Part shown: positions 63,597-64,000 of the stretch, piece after piece
Numbering within the stretch: position 1 is the stretch's first letter
How the letters are laid out: every line of letters starts with the position of its first letter
Assembly (NCBI RefSeq): GCF_900996245.1
Contig: NZ_CAAJGK010000085.1
Coordinates: forward strand, 248,001-312,000
Reading direction: 5' to 3'
Length of the DNA stretch: 64,000 nt
Source: Paraburkholderia sp. BCC1886
Lineage (GTDB): Bacteria > Pseudomonadota > Gammaproteobacteria > Burkholderiales > Burkholderiaceae
Notes under the pieces: model-generated
Told to the model about the DNA's origin: nothing
Databases searched by the model: none
Seen by the model: only the letters and a program-made list of their open reading frames with translations
Program-made: the position numbers and the translations under genes

Positions 63597-64000
63597 TTGG
63601 CAGCAGAAATCATCGCGGTCACACAGCAGAAGGGCGGAGTCGGCAAGAGCACAATCGCGATGCACCTCGGCGCGGCTTTTCATGAGAAGGGTAAGCGCGT
63701 ACTCGTCGTAGACGCCGACGGGCAAAACACTCTGGTTCATTGGGCTAGCGCATCCTCCGGCGACAACGGCATCCCATTCCCGGTCATCAACCTCTCCGAA
63801 GCGGGCAGCCAGATCCACCGAGAGATCAAGAAGTTCGTGGCCGACTACGACATCATCGTGGTCGACTGCCCACCTTCCATCACCGAAAAAGTATCCGGCG
63901 TGGTCCTCCTGGCAGCCAGCGTGGCAGTCATGCCCACGTCCTCTTCGCCAGCGGATTACTGGTCGAGCGTCGGTCTCGTCAAACTCGTCCAGCAAGCGCA
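63597..64000 (+). CDS. parA: ParA partition ATPase, 3' end cut by window
   Basis: At least 134 residues from a TTG start with AAGAGGAGG 6-7 bp before it. Deviant Walker A KGGVGKST (12-19), A' motif VVDADGQN and Walker B IIVVDCPPS. No N-terminal HTH, so a short ParA type. With a ParB presumably encoded next and the parS-like sites upstream it segregates this replicon. Confidence 0.93.
   Translation, partial: MAAEIIAVTQQKGGVGKSTIAMHLGAAFHEKGKRVLVVDADGQNTLVHWASASSGDNGIPFPVINLSEAGSQIHREIKKFVADYDIIVVDCPPSITEKVSGVVLLAASVAVMPTSSSPADYWSSVGLVKLVQQA

Noticed and set aside
62857..63711. Open frames through the 9-bp repeat giving (RRS)n, (DRR)n and (PPR)n
   Set aside because: Repeat-derived; all frames stay open because the unit is a multiple of three, and the region holds parS-like sites.

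Overview
The window reads as a high-GC betaproteobacterial secondary replicon, most likely chromosome 2 (or a chromid) of Paraburkholderia/Burkholderia. The reasons are Burkholderia-type porin and regulator genes, a split hopanoid locus, and a partition region at the right end: three TTTATGCGCATAAA palindromes (parS-like) in front of a parA gene. The coding strands are typical GC-rich DNA, except for a visibly more A+T-rich block between about 11.0 and 29.6 kb.

Layout. (1) 1-8.3 kb: a minus-strand catabolic operon (Rieske ferredoxin, small unknown protein, Rieske oxygenase, SDR, cupin, alpha/beta hydrolase, IclR regulator, second SDR), a divergent porin, and a second, closely related IclR gene. 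Operator-like repeats lie between the operon and the porin. (2) 8.4-10.6 kb: a small conserved protein and a lipoprotein acid phosphatase/phospholipase C-like enzyme. (3) 10.7-30.0 kb: an 18.6 kb integrative island sits inside a DNA/RNA non-specific endonuclease gene, directly after the codons of its catalytic DRGH motif. The island carries its own nuclease of the same family at its left edge. Next comes a coupled trio of two tyrosine recombinases and an accessory protein (gamma-mobile-trio, GmtY/GmtZ/GmtX-like). The cargo follows: a DUF3800 protein, an HNH-related protein, a four-gene operon (C5 cytosine methyltransferase, PRTase-like protein, ORC/CDC6-like ATPase, unknown protein), a membrane protein and a DUF4365 putative nuclease. 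(4) 30.0-34.2 kb: Crp/Fnr regulator, DUF962 protein, RarD, EgtD and acylphosphatase. (5) 34.3-50.7 kb: hopanoid biosynthesis and transport (hpnA, hpnB, hpnC, ispH, hpnH, hpnM, hpnN, mlaA, thioesterase, hpnG, shc/hpnF, hpnE, hpnD). (6) 50.9-55.6 kb: diguanylate cyclase, CheC-like protein and CheY-like receiver in one operon, divergent from a hybrid histidine kinase. (7) 55.9-62.8 kb: stress-type protein, FMN reductase, small proteins, DUF1272 protein, GntP permease, sulfonate-binding protein and ArsC. (8) 62.9-64.0 kb: the partition region, with three parS-like sites, an 18-copy perfect 9-bp tandem repeat, a 30-bp dyad and parA (cut by the window end).

How the parts work together. HpnC, HpnD and HpnE convert farnesyl diphosphate to squalene, and squalene-hopene cyclase makes hopene. 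HpnH, HpnG and HpnA/B build and modify the side chain, and HpnN with HpnM and MlaA-like proteins handles lipid traffic to the outer membrane. The Rieske cluster probably oxidises an aromatic or heterocyclic acid that I cannot name. The island looks like a mobile carrier of DNA-modification and defence genes. Precise excision would restore a 249-codon host nuclease frame.
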